The notes under the pieces were generated by a model. That model was not told the DNA's origin. It did no database searches and saw only the letters and a program-made list of their open reading frames with translations. Source: Symbiodinium natans (taxonomy: Eukaryota; Sar; Dinophyceae; Suessiales; Symbiodiniaceae). From it: DNA of 64,000 bases. The stretch lies in NCBI GenBank assembly GCA_905221605.1, contig CAJNDS010000768.1, positions 270,359 through 334,358 on the forward strand, read 5' to 3'. The position numbers and the translations under genes are program-made. Position 1 is the stretch's first letter, and every line of letters begins with the position of its first letter. This document shows positions 10,075 through 20,886 of this stretch, in pieces.

Positions 10075-10313
10075 TATATTTTAGTGTTTTAGGTTCTAGG
10101 TTTTAGGGTTTAGGGTTTAGGGTTTATTTTTAGGGATTCCCAGGGGCTTGTAGCAAGAAATGGTTAAAACAAAAGCGCACGTCACCGTCGGCAACTTGAG
10201 CGGTTCATGGGAAACTGTTGTGCCGGAGCCAGAGCCAAAAGGAAAGAAGTTCAGGGGTCAGGGTTTAGGGTTTAGGGTTTAGGGTTTAGGGTTTAGGGTT
10301 TAGGGTTTAGGGC
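10075..10313. repeat. Two direct TTTAGGG arrays with a short open gap
   Basis: Arrays at about 10085-10130 and 10255-10313 have the same orientation. The gap has a small plus-strand open frame from 10158 (KAHVTVGNLSGSWETVVPEP) with no matching splice sites. I do not call it a gene. Confidence 0.8.
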
Positions 10314-10455
10314 TGGCAGTCTGAAAGCAGGAAGATATCCCAAATCCCTGGAGCTACGCGGAGGAAGCTCACCACAACAACCATGCTGGGGCTCAGAGCT
10401 GAGGGTGCGCAAGCCCATGCTTCAAACCAAGCACTCATTCGCAACACCAGCTTCA

Positions 10456-10510
10456 AAATTATTATTATTATTACTATTATTATTATTTCTACTATTATTA
10501 ATTATTATTG
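10456..10510. repeat. ATT microsatellite
   Basis: Imperfect (ATT)n tract in the first intron of the secretory-pathway gene. Confidence 0.9.
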
Positions 10511-11513
10511 TTATGTTTCGTATTTTTTGTTCAATAGTAGTGTTATTATATGCTTCAGGCAGGCATCCGCTGCGGCCTCTGGTATGCTGCGCTGGCGTTC
10601 GGCGGGGCAGTCATGTCCTTGCTCTCAAGGTTCCAGATTTACGATACAGGTGTAAGATACACAAGCTACTTTTGCACTATGTAACGCTACGTCTTTATAG
10701 ATGGACTATGCATACCGTTCACCCCCCTCCCCCAATGTGCAGAACACGTTCGAGGCAGAAGCTGGATGTAAAGCTTTGTGCAACAAGCGATGACTGAAGG
10801 AATAGACATTGACAAAAGAAGCGGAAATCACTGCGCGCAAGCGCGAGCGTCCCAGGAGCTGTGCCTCACCTTTTGCCGGACAAAGCTCTGGGTTTGACAT
10901 ACCTCGCCTGCTTTCAATAAAAAACTACATGCGCTTTTCAGTCTTGACAAGAACGAAAAAGCTGCTTTTAGGTAAGAGGGCTCTTGAACCTCGCTGAAAC
11001 ACAAGAGCCGCTGCTTCTTTTGATAAGAAGACGGTAAGATTAAGGAAGTTAGGCGCATACTCGATTTCAAGAAGAAGAACTCTTTGGCTTGAAGTTCGAA
11101 GGCCCCTTGATCTCGACAAACCCTTGCTCGTGCGACCACCTTTGTTGGTTCACTTTCCTTTTCTTACTTACTCTTCTCGTAATAAGTTATGCAAAAAGGC
11201 CTCTCCTATCCCAAAAAAGAAATGAGCGAGATACAAACAGGAAAAACAAAAGCAAAACAGACCAAAACGCATATTCGCCTTCACTGCGACAGTCTGTCTT
11301 CTTCGACGGCAGCGTTGCTTCTGGCAACTTTCATGTCCCTAGGCACGGAAAACCCAAAAAAAAACCCTGAAACCCTAAAACCCTAAAACCCCTAAACCCC
11401 TGAAACCCTAAAACCCTAAAGCAAGCTGGCAACCAGGCTTCAAGCTTCAGTCGCCAGGGCCCGGAGCCCACGGCAGTGTCGCAGGAGGCGTGAACCTGGG
11501 GGAAGGTTCGCGA

Positions 11514-11622
11514 TATGGGGGTTTACCATGTTAGGGGTACCTTATTGGGGTCCTTTCTTTACGGGAATCCTACGATTTGGGGGTCTCATACAGGGGTCCC
11601 CCATTTTCGTAAACTCCCATAT
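11514..11622. mobile_element. Inverted-repeat element, family 1 (well preserved)
   Basis: About 109 bp. The ends ATATGGGGGTTTAC and GTAAACTCCCATAT are inverted, with inner AGGGGTACC and GGGGTCCCCC blocks. The outermost ATAT on both sides could be a target duplication or part of the terminal repeat. Confidence 0.75.
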
Positions 11623-12200
11623 CCTTGTCGCAAACTAGCGAAACTCAGCTCGGGTGAGTTGAGGACTATCGATTTTTTCGTGTGCAAAACCCTGACGTCA
11701 CACTCCCGAAGCGACCCTCGTGCATGGGGCACCTCGAGCCATAATTTGCCAGGAGTTTGAGATTTGGGGTGTTAAGATTTCGACCTCCCTGTCCCTGCCT
11801 CACCATTCCAAAGAGGGCTCGTGGCATTCACGTCCTCTGAGGCTTAATTACTAGGGAGTTTGTTTTTAGCTCACGAGCACGGAGCGTTGGGTCCATCGGT
11901 CATGATATATGTAGGAGTGTGTGAGTACATGAATATAAAAACCCAGTCGCACCATGATTAACGGTCGGAGGCACAAATACTCTTTCGTGCGAAGGTCTCT
12001 TTGGGCTCACTTTGAAGGTGACTGCAAGAACTGACTGATAAAAAAATCAAAGGCGCGCGCGCGGCTTTTGCTTACCGGGTTTCCTCAGACATGGGCTTTT
12101 CACATTGTAGGGCTCAGGGTTTGCAGTCTTTCCAAATAGCGATTGCTGACGAATTGGCAGGACCTCCACACTCTCCCAGACCTGTGGGTAATGCTGCCCG

Positions 12201-12302
12201 CTAATTGCTTCGGAACCCCCAAGCAAAAAAAAAAAACTATTCCTTCTAAGGGTAATATAGGGATTACTATGTTTTATTCTTTTGGGGTTCTTACGCAAAC
12301 AG
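12201..12302. mobile_element. Inverted-repeat element, family 2 (diverged)
   Basis: The ends CTAATTGCTTCGGAACCCCC and GGGGTTCTTACGCAAACAG are inverted copies. The centre contains GGGTAATATAGGGATTA, as in the copies at 34292, 54398 and 59046. Confidence 0.6.
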
Positions 12303-12556
12303 AAGTTGAAGTGTCACTGTTGCCGACGGCAAGCACGTGGACCCCGCGTGACATCTAGCGGCACATCGCGGCGCTCTGGGTTTAGGGCTTAGGGCTTAGG
12401 ATTTAGGGTTTAGGGTTTTCGCTCTCGTCTCCCTGCTGTCCAGTGGTCTCTGGAGACAGCCGGGCCTGTTGTCTCGACAATACGCATTTTGTTTGAATCC
12501 AGATTCAAAATTACACCACCGAAGAGCCCAAACAGTCAAAGGCGCGTCAAGGAAAC

Positions 12557-12645
12557 CGTGGAGACGAAGGGAGACAAAGGGAGACGAAGGGAGACGAAGG
12601 GAGACGAAGAGCACAGCAACCCGCCAAAGGGAGACAAAGGGAGAC
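12557..12645. repeat. GGGAGACGAA minisatellite
   Basis: Repeated GGGAGACAAA/GGGAGACGAA units of about 10 bp, with an interruption. The frame through it gives a repetitive Gly/Asp/Lys/Arg string that is not a credible protein. Confidence 0.85.
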
Positions 12646-13304
12646 AAGGAGCCCAGGAACCCGGCAACAGTCCTCAGAATGTCGGCAATCCTTAAATGAA
12701 TTTTGAACCCCAACAGTAGACTGTTTTCGGAAACATCCAGACCAGAATCCAAAGTTCGCTCAGCAGCCGACCGAAAGGTCAGTCCGAGCGGACTTGCACA
12801 AGAGTCTAGCTTCATCCCCAAGCGCTAATCGTTTCAAACCTCTCAAAGCCAGGCCATGATGCCTGAACGCCAAAGCCAAACATGAACACAAGCACGCGCA
12901 ATCTTCATCTAGCAGGTGCTAAGCAGGTGTTGCGGTGGTCCGCGGCGTCCTTGCGCAAGCGCAAGCGCCGCTTCTTGCCTCAGGTGGTAGCGCAGAGGTG
13001 GACATGAAGGATCGGAGACATGTCTGCGTGCTTCATCAAAAACTAAGCCGCGCGGGTTTCGCAACAGAGAACTTCGAGATTCAGGGATCAGGGATCTGGG
13101 GCTCAGTTTCCACCATTGGTGTGAAAGGTTGCTTGTGACGCAGCACTGCGATCAAGAGCATCTAAGCCCTGCCAGAACGCACAAGCACCCTTTGAGCTAC
13201 GACCTAGGATTTGGGACACCGCTTGAAACAGAGCAAGATCATGGTAGTTGTCCAGGGATCCAGAAGGACGGTACTTGCTCAAGTATTGCCCAGATGCTCA
13301 CAAC

Positions 13305-13508
13305 CTGACGAGCTTCGTACAGTCGTCCCATCTTGGCAATGAAGGGAGGCAGCTGCGATCGCAATGCGGCGACTTCCCGGCACAAGTGTAGCCAGCCGGA
13401 TGAGTTTCCAGTCAAGTTCTCTTCTGCAGAGGCATAAGCCCACGTGGAGAGAAAGGCAGCAGGAAGCAGCCAAGCTGTCGACAGGATCATGGCGTCAAAG
13501 CCATGCAA
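13305..13508 (-). CDS. First exon of secretory-pathway gene (signal peptide)
   Basis: This is a 204-nt exon of 68 codons from ATG at 13508 (a second in-frame ATG lies at 13490) to a GTTGTG donor. MILSTAWLLPAAFLSTWAYA is a classic signal peptide: a hydrophobic core followed by A-x-A before EENLTGNSS. NLT and NSS are potential N-glycosylation sites. The rest (LCREVAALRSQLPPFIAKMG, RLYEARQ) is helical. It ends in phase 0, compatible with 9965-10006. Choosing the second ATG gives the more typical signal peptide. This predicts entry into the ER, for a secreted or membrane-anchored protein. I see no anchor in the exons found. Confidence 0.6.
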
Positions 13509-14065
13509 TGAAACGAGACAAAGCTTGAAAGTGGCCGCAGCGTGTGCCTTGCAGCTGCTTCAGTTTGGAAACCAAGCCTCTTAGGGCTTATAGAACTAAC
13601 TGTCTCTGAAAACCCGGAGCCTGCTGAACACCCAGCTTCATAGTTTAGAACCGTCATATGGCTGCGCATTTTGAAAGAGTCTTCAAGCAATCAGCATGTG
13701 GGCTGGCGGAGGCTGAGTCTCAGATTCTTACTGCCGGAAGCCACCCTACAAGTGCAGCAACAGGTCAATCAGGCGGCGCCACATCACTGGAGCTTCTAAC
13801 AAGCAAGAATTCAAGACCCCAAACCGAGAAGGCCTGAAGCAACGCCTGAAAAGTTGCCTCCCAATGCCCGAACCCGCAGCCGGCCTTCGGATTCGAGGCA
13901 TTCAGTGTCAGGGCCTTTCATTTGGGAATTTGTGCCTGGTGAGGGAACCTGAAATGGTCTCGAGTCCAGAGGCCGTGTGGCTCAGAGGGTGGGTCCCGAA
14001 GATTGGCGGGTAGCGGCTGGCAATTTTGCAGAAGATTCAATTGCCAGACTCCCGTCCGTCGCCGC

Positions 14066-16457
14066 CTCGCTGCAATCCGACTCCGCCTCTGCCCACTGCC
14101 GCAGCTTCAGCCGGGCAAAGGCCTTCCGGCTCTGTGGGGCTCAGGGTTTCGGAGGGCAGTCTAGTTCGTGCTGGGCAAGACCTAGCGACCTAGTCCGGAT
14201 CCATGGTTCAAGCATGGAAGGGAAAGTTTATTCGACAGGATACTCTTGCCGAATTACAGGGTTCAGAGAGAGGCTGAGGCTGTCACGAAAGATGCGAATA
14301 CTACCCGGAGCCCCATTTCCCATGGAGCCCTTCGACCCCTCTCCTAATTGCAGCCCTGCGACGCGGTTGGAACGCAGGATTCCCCGGAGAGCTGCTGTGA
14401 CCTCGGGACGAACTTCGTTAAGCTAGGCGGCCTTGTGCAAGGTCCGTCACAGCCTGCGTTCTTGTCCGAATTCATGTCGGAGCTGAACCTGTGAAACATC
14501 CGAGGCCTCCGCTCCCGTGACTTTCCCCGACTCCTCGACTAGCCAAATCGCTTTGGAGAACCACCTGCCAGTCCCGCGAAGCGCAAGAACATCAGGGAAC
14601 AGCATTTCGGGTCCACCAGGGCTTGGAGCTTTGGTGTTAAGCAGGTGCTGCACAGGTTCGGGTCTGCCAAAGCAAGGAGCATTCTGGACACTTCTGGATG
14701 CTCACGTTGGGTAAGTCGCCACGTGCGATGTGGACAACTTTGTGCCAAGTCACCTGCATGACCAGGGTGAGCGTAGCGCGTGGAGAATGTAGGTGGATAT
14801 GGAAGCCCCTTCAACACTCCACCCCATAACCTGTTGCGAAAAAAATGCCCTATCGCCGGATGTTCAGCATACCTTTCAGGAATGGCCATTTGCACCCCTT
14901 CAGGCAAAACTCAAAACCGCGAAACAACCCAACCCCCTCCTAACTGCCACAAATCCTGAAGCGGGAATAACCCCAAACACCCCCCGACCCCACGTGCAAC
15001 ACCACGGCCTTGCGGACTCCTCGACTTTGCCTCTGGCCGAGCGCTGCCACAGGAACGCTTGAACAAGCTAAAACCCTGATCATCGTTCCGTCATGAGGGA
15101 GCAGAAAGGCACTCGAACACGCAGTAGCCCTCAACCCCAGGAGTGTCCTGGCCCACAGCTCATAATAGCTCCTAAGCCTTCCAGGGTCCACTGGGTCCAC
15201 AAGCCGTAGCAGCAGTGCAACGCACTGAAAACCTTCATCCCCAAGATTGGAAGAAAGTATGGAATCCTACAGCCTAAGCCCTAGAGAGTGCCTTCGGTGA
15301 AGAGGCGGTTGGCCTCCTGCTTGCCCTGCACCACATCGCAAGAGCAAAGAACGGTGACGACATCGTGTGTATAGGATGCGTAAAGGATTTGAAATGAGGC
15401 TCGAAGTGGACAGGGCGTACACTACTGAAGTCCCTGACGGGCTGAAAGAGGAGCCCACCGGCGACCGCACCGCCCGCCTTCTCGGCGCCATCGACACTGT
15501 ACCTGGGCGGGTCTGTCCAGCGTGTAAGCCCTTGGCAGCTGGGCATGAACATACAAACTCAGCAAACAAGGCTTTGGCACGAGCACACGACATCTACACG
15601 TGCTACACGCAAAAGGAACTCCAAACCTCGGAAGCACAGAGGCTTCGGCTCCAACTTGATGTCAGCGTACGGCTCGGCAGGCGCCTGGCATGAGGTTGTG
15701 CGTGCCCGTAAGCCCTCGTATGCGTAGGGGTGCAGCGACTGCAGCCTCACCAACCCTTACCGGCAAAATGTCAGAATTCGAAAAGCCTGGCAGTCATTCA
15801 CCCGAGACTTCCAGGACCCTCGTCCAGCCTTTGAGGCCTCCGCGGGCTTCGCGGCTGCCGGTGCCTCGTTCGAGCTTCGCAGGTCAGGTCATTCTTGGAC
15901 CTAGCATACCAGTATATACCAGTACCGCAGAAACGAACCTTGCTCAAACTATCTTGACAGCCCAAGCTCCGCTAACGCCTTGAGCTATCCCGGCGAGAAC
16001 AGTGTCGGGGCTGCTTGGCCGGCCTTGGCCTCTGTCGGCTTTGCCGGAGATGCCGGTGCCTGGCGGCATGGGAAGTTTGCAAAGAGGTTTTCCGAGGGTC
16101 TGAGACTTCGAAACAGACTCCCGACACAAGACTAAACTAAATGAAGCCCTCCAAACCCCGGGAGGTCGTCGTAGCATTTCAACCGGCATAGCGGGCGCAC
16201 CTTTGGCGGCTCCTCCTCATCCTCATCGTCACTGGCCTGGAGCACGACGTGCTGCTAGACTCTCAGTCCGCCCCGTGGTTGGGCATTTGAAGTTTGGGTC
16301 CCGACATGAGGCCTAGGCCTAGCTCATGTGCGAGACCAGGGGCTGAGCACCAGCAACCCCCACTCCCAGCCCCGAGGTCCCCGAAGCCCACAATGCGACG
16401 GGCGGAGGCCGCCTCGACGATCTGCATTCGCTTGAACCCCAGCGGTGTCTCGGAGGC
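14066..16457 (-). CDS. TPR cassette 1 (3'-truncated)
   Basis: Exons in gene order are 16413-16457 (ASETPLGFKRMQIVE), 16201-16236 (ASDDEDEEEPPK), 16030-16059 (APASPAKPTE), 15838-15864 (APAAAKPAE), 15644-15684 (APAEPYADIKLEP), 15478-15502 (YSVDGAEK, 25 nt), 15292-15325 (GKQEANRLFTE, TPR1 first helix), 14522-14564 (WFSKAIWLVEESGK, TPR1 second helix) and 14066-14122 (AFARLKLRQWAEAESDCSE, TPR2). At least one small exon is missing between 15292 and 14564, because the phases do not meet. The TPR3 and cap exons of the other cassettes are absent, so the array ends here mid-cassette. The likely role is binding of chaperone or other peptide tails. It is the most downstream cassette. Confidence 0.7.
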
Positions 16458-16499
16458 CTGCGAAACACTTTCTCCGTGTGTGGGGTCTCGGGGCACGCA

Positions 16500-16735
16500 G
16501 AAGCTGCTGTCGCTACTGTCGCTGCTGTGGCTGCTGTCGCTGCAGTCACTGCTGCGGCTGCTGATGGCTGCTGTCGCCGCTGTCACCGCCACCGCGGCCT
16601 CGGCCGCCGCCACCGTGCTGGTGTTGCTGGTGTTGCTGCTGTTGCTACTGCTGCTGCATCTGCTGCTGCGTCTGCTGCTGCGTCTGCTGCTGGCGTTGTT
16701 GGTGTTGTTGTTGTCGTCGTCACTGCTGGTGGTGG
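16500..16735. repeat. CTG/CTGTCG trinucleotide tract
   Basis: Imperfect CTG-rich repeats, CAG on the transcribed minus strand, lie about 45 bases upstream, in gene sense, of the exon at 16413-16457. They open all frames (poly-Ser, poly-Leu or poly-Ala), so long frames here are not genes. Confidence 0.9.
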
Positions 16736-16993
16736 GCCGCGTAACCCTTGAACCAAAACACCTCAAACGTAAACCTCACCCCCATGTGCAAAAATCTTGG
16801 AAAAAAAAACAGTTTCTCGCCTGCCGCACCTCCTGAACGGGAGCGGGGGCAGGCTTCAGCCTTCCAATGGCAAAGGGCCGGCGCGAGGCCACAAAGGGTC
16901 GGTGCGAGGCCATCGGGACTGAATTTCTAGACACCCAGAGCCATCTCTGCAGCGCTCTATAACCCTACACGATCATACTCAAGGAAGCAGAGC

Positions 16994-19900
16994 CTGAGAA
17001 GCTCCTCTCGCAGGGATTGGGCGTCCTTGCTGTTGCTCTGGTCCTGGGCTCGGGGGAACGAAACGTTGAACCCAACTGCAAGGGGCCAAAACCCAAAAGC
17101 CATGCGAAGCAGAAGAAGTCGACCGTGCTCTATGCAATTTACAAGTGCCTTCAGGGTTCTGGACCTCGTCTTGGGGGCTGTCGCAATGATTGCTCTCACT
17201 GTCGGCTGAGTCCGTGGCCAGCAGGGGAAGGAGCGTGTCGACATCTGCAAGCGCTGCATCGTACTTGCCCAACCTCAGGACACAGCTGCTTTGACCTGCA
17301 CGCTCCAAACAAGCTCCGGCAACTAAAGCAGAAACGACTCCTTCCCACCAGTTTTGCAAGGATTCAGGGGCGGACTCTTTCCGCGCCATGGCGCGCCGGT
17401 AGAGCGCCTGACCAGGGTCCGAAGATGGCTGAGATGGCTCGCAGACCGCTTGCCAGCTGCTGGCAGGGCTTCCATACGTTGAAGATGGGGAGCCAAACGT
17501 GCATCTAGTTACACCCCGAGTGCAGCCCCTAATGCCTGAGCCCTGAAGCAAGCCCTCTGCCACGAAGAAGCCGCCTCCCAAAAAGCCCGGCAGCGCGCCT
17601 TCGCATTCGAAGCGTTCAGTGACAGCGCCTTTCGCGCGGGAGGCTCGTGATGGCTCGTGGTTTAGTCTTGGACTCCCAAGCCCAAGGCCACACTCGCTCG
17701 ACCGTTCCTTGACTTTGCGCGGTCTTTCGTATGGCTCTCAACCCAAATCCCGACAAACTCAGGGCCCAAGACCCTCATCATCCAATCATCCTTCATCATC
17801 TGATCTCCAAGACCTCCGACCTCTCCCGACTATGACTAAACCCCTTCTTCCCACAGCTGGAACAACACGCACAACTGGGCCCAGGCTCCCGTCGCCGCCT
17901 CGCTGCAATCCGACTCCGCCTCTGCCCACTGCCGCAGCTTAATCCGGGCGAAGGCCTTCAGGGTCCGTAGGGCTCAGGATGTCTGTGGGAAGTCTGGAGA
18001 GCCCGGTAGGTAAGGGTATGCTGTCGAACTAACTTTCCCTGTCTTTCCCTTGTCGGTGCGCACGGGCCGGCGTCTTTGCGCTTTCACAATTAGAACCATG
18101 GCTGCGGATAAGGTCGCGAGGTTTGGCCCAGCACAAGGCTATCAGAGGCTGTCACGAAAGATGCGGATACCACCCGGAGCCCCATTTCCCATGGAGCCCT
18201 TCGAGCCCTCTCCTAAGTGCAGCCCTGCGACGCGGTTGGAACGCAGGATTCCCCGGAGAGCTGCTGTGACCTCGAGACGAACTTCGTGCTCGGGAGTGTT
18301 GGTGCGGAATCCGCGAGCTTGTTAAGTAAGTTGGGCAGCCTTGTCCAAAGTCCGTGGCAGGTTGCGGTCGTGTTGGAATACCCGAGGCCTCCGCTCCCGT
18401 CACCTTCCCCGACTCCTCGACAAGCCAAATCGCTTTGGAGAACCACCTGCCAGCGAAGCGCAAGAACATGAGGAACCAGCATTTCGCGTCCACAAGGGCT
18501 GGGAGAGTTGCTGTTGAACAGGTGCTGGCACAGGTTTGGGTCTGCCAAAGCATGTTGGGTAAGTCGCCACCTGCTGAGCGTACGGCGTGGAGAATGTAGG
18601 TGGATACACAGCGTTCGTGGTACTCTGGAAGCCCCTTCAACACTCCACCACATAACTCGTCGAAGACTTCGAACAAGATGCGAAAAAACCGAACACTGTG
18701 CCTGATGCCCTTTCGCCGGATCTTTCAGGAACGGCCTTTTGCGCCCCTTTCGCCCAAGCTCTTCAATGCCAGAGGACAAAGCCTCGAAAAATCGCAACCC
18801 CGGCTAACTTCCACAAAGCCACAAACTCTTCATCATGAAGCGCGAATAACCCCAAACACCCCCCGACCCCACATTCAACACCACGGCCTTGCGGACTCCT
18901 CGAGTTTGCCTCTTGCCAGCCACAGGAACCCTAAGAAAATACAAAAGCTCTCAAACATTTGACTGTCATCATTGTCATCGTTCCGTCATGAGGGCCTCAG
19001 ATTGGAAAACTAATAGAAACAAACACGAGGCTAGAACCTACAGCCCAAGCCCCTGGAGTGCCTTCGGTGAAGAGGCGGTTGGCCTCCTGCTTGCCCTGCA
19101 CCACATCGCAAGAGCAAAGCACGGTGACGACATCGTGTGTATAGGATGAGTAAAGGACTTGCTTGAAATGCGGCTCGAAGTGGACAGGGCTTACACTACT
19201 GAAGTCCCAGACGCGGTTACAGAGGCAAACTGTTGAAAGCCCAACCCTCGGCATGCAGCTTGACCGTCCGCCTTCTCGGCGCCATCGACACTGTACCTGG
19301 GCAGGTCTGTCCAGCGTGTAAGCCCTTGGCAGCTGGGCATTAATTTTCAAAACTCAGCAGACAAGGCTTTGGCACGGGCACACGACATCTACACGTGCCA
19401 CGCGCAAAAAGAACACCAACCTCAGAAGCACAGAGGCTTCGGCTCCAACTTGATGTCAGCGTACGGCTCGGCAGGCGCCTGGCATGAGGTTGCGCGTGCC
19501 CTTAAGCCCTCGTATGCGTGAGGGTGCAGTGACTGCAGCCTCACCAACCCTTGCCGGCAAAATGTCATAGTTGGAAAAGCCTGGCATGCATTCACCCGAG
19601 ACTTCCAGGACCCTCGTCCAGCCTTTGAGGCCTCCGCGGGCTTCGCGGCTGCCGGTGCCTCGTCCGAGCTTCGCAGGTCAGGTCATTCTTGGACCTAGCA
19701 GGACCTACCAGCTATTACCAGTACCGCAGAAACGAACCTTGCCAAACCACTGTGCCTAGCAATTGCCATCATATGCCATCTTGACAGCCCAAGCTCCGCC
19801 AACGCCTTGAGCTATCCCGGCGAGAACAGTGTCGGGGCTGCTTGGCCGGCCTTGGCCTCTGTCGGCTTTGCCGGAGATGCCGGTGCCTGGTGGCTTGGGA

Positions 19901-20329
19901 AGTTTGCAAAGAGGTTTTCCAGGGTCTGAGACTTCGAAACAGACTCCCGACACAAGACTAAACTAAATGAAGCCCTCCAAACCCCGGGAGGTCGTCGTAG
20001 CATTTCAACCGGCATAGCGGGCGCACCTTTGGCGGCTCCTCCTCATCCTCATCATCACTGGCCTGGAGCACGACGTCCTAGACTCTCAGTCCGCCCCGTG
20101 GTCGGGCATTTGAAGTTTGGGTCCCGACATGAGGCCTAGGCCTAGCTCATGGAAGCTCATGGAAGCTTTTGGCACAGACAAGCATGGGAGTAGCAATCTC
20201 TGCGAGACCAGGGGCTGAGCACCAGCAACCCCCACTCCCAGCCCCGAGGTCCCCGAAGCCCACAATGCGACGGCCGGAGGCCGCCTCGACGATCTGCATT
20301 CGCTTGAACCCCGGCGGTGTCTCGGAGGC
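16994..20329 (-). CDS. TPR cassette 2 (complete)
   Basis: Exons are 20285-20329 (PPGFKRMQIVE), 20027-20062 (acidic ASDDEDEEEPPK), 19857-19886, 19632-19658, 19438-19478 (AEPYADIKLEP), 19272-19296 (YSVDGAEK), 19062-19095 (GKQEANRLFTE), 18404-18446 (WFSKAIWLVEESGK), 17899-17955 (AFARIKLRQWAEAESDCSE), 17376-17407 (ALYRRAMARK), 17165-17273 (LGKYDAALADVDTLLPLLA) and 16994-17043 (DQSNSKDAQSLREELL cap). Phases fit at every join except one missing micro-exon before 18446. K-x3-N-x2-F in TPR1 and ALYRR in TPR3 match carboxylate-clamp TPRs that bind Hsp70/Hsp90 tails. The TPR2 Asn is not seen. After the cap, either a GC donor is used or the frame reads through to a stop (LCFLEYDRVGL). Confidence 0.75.
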
Positions 20330-20373
20330 CTGCGAAACACTTTCTCCGTGTGTGGGGTCTCGGGGCACGCAGA

Positions 20374-20624
20374 AGCTGCTGTCGCTACTGTCGCTGCTGT
20401 GGCTGCTGTCGCTGCAGTCACTGCTGCCGCTGCTGATGGCTGCTGATGGCTGCTGTCGCCGCTGTCACCGCCACCGCGGCCGCGGCCGCCGCCACCGTGC
20501 TGGTGTTGCTGGTGTTGCTGCTGTTGCTACTGCTGTTGCTACTGCTGCTGCATCTGCTGCTGCGTCTGCTGCTGCGTCTGCTGCTGGCGTTGTTGGTGTT
20601 GTTGTTGTCGTCGTCACTGCTGGT
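20374..20624. repeat. CTG trinucleotide tract
   Basis: Counterpart of 16500-16735 with extra CTG/TTGCTA units. It again sits immediately upstream, in gene sense, of the RMQIVE exon. Confidence 0.9.
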
Positions 20625-20886
20625 GGTGGGCCGCGTAACCCTTGAACCAAAACACCTCAAACGTAAACCTCACCCCCATGTGCAAAAATCTTGGAAAAAA
20701 AACAGTTTCTCGCCTGCCGCACCTCCTGAACGGGAGCGGGGGCAGGCTTCAGCCTTCCAATGGCAAAGGGCCGGCGCGAGGCCACAAAGGGTCGGTGCGA
20801 GGCCATCGGGACTGAATTTCTAGACACCCAGAGCCATCTCTGCAGCGCTCTATAACCCTACACGATCATACTCAAGGAAGCAGAGC

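Larger units (their letters stand above)
10511..13304. other. Large first intron of secretory-pathway gene
   Basis: No exon here meets both splice and phase tests, although undetected phase 0/0 exons are possible. It contains CCCTAAA-like repeats at 11363-11420, inverted-repeat elements at 11514-11622 and 12201-12302, TTTAGGG at 12376-12420 and a GGGAGACGAA-type minisatellite at about 12560-12645. Confidence 0.5.

Noticed and set aside
13972-14050. tRNA-like start (GTGGCTCAGAGGG)
   Set aside because: No consistent anticodon arm or TTCGA loop. It lies in duplicated intron sequence.
15385-15430. Possible exon reading VHFEPHFK on the minus strand in each tandem copy
   Set aside because: No AG|G acceptor, not found in the old cassette, and the flanking exons already join in phase without it.
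16263-16836. Overlapping 160-180-codon frames on both strands at the CTG tract
   Set aside because: Triplet repeats keep all frames open. Only the short exon at 16413-16457 has paralogue support.
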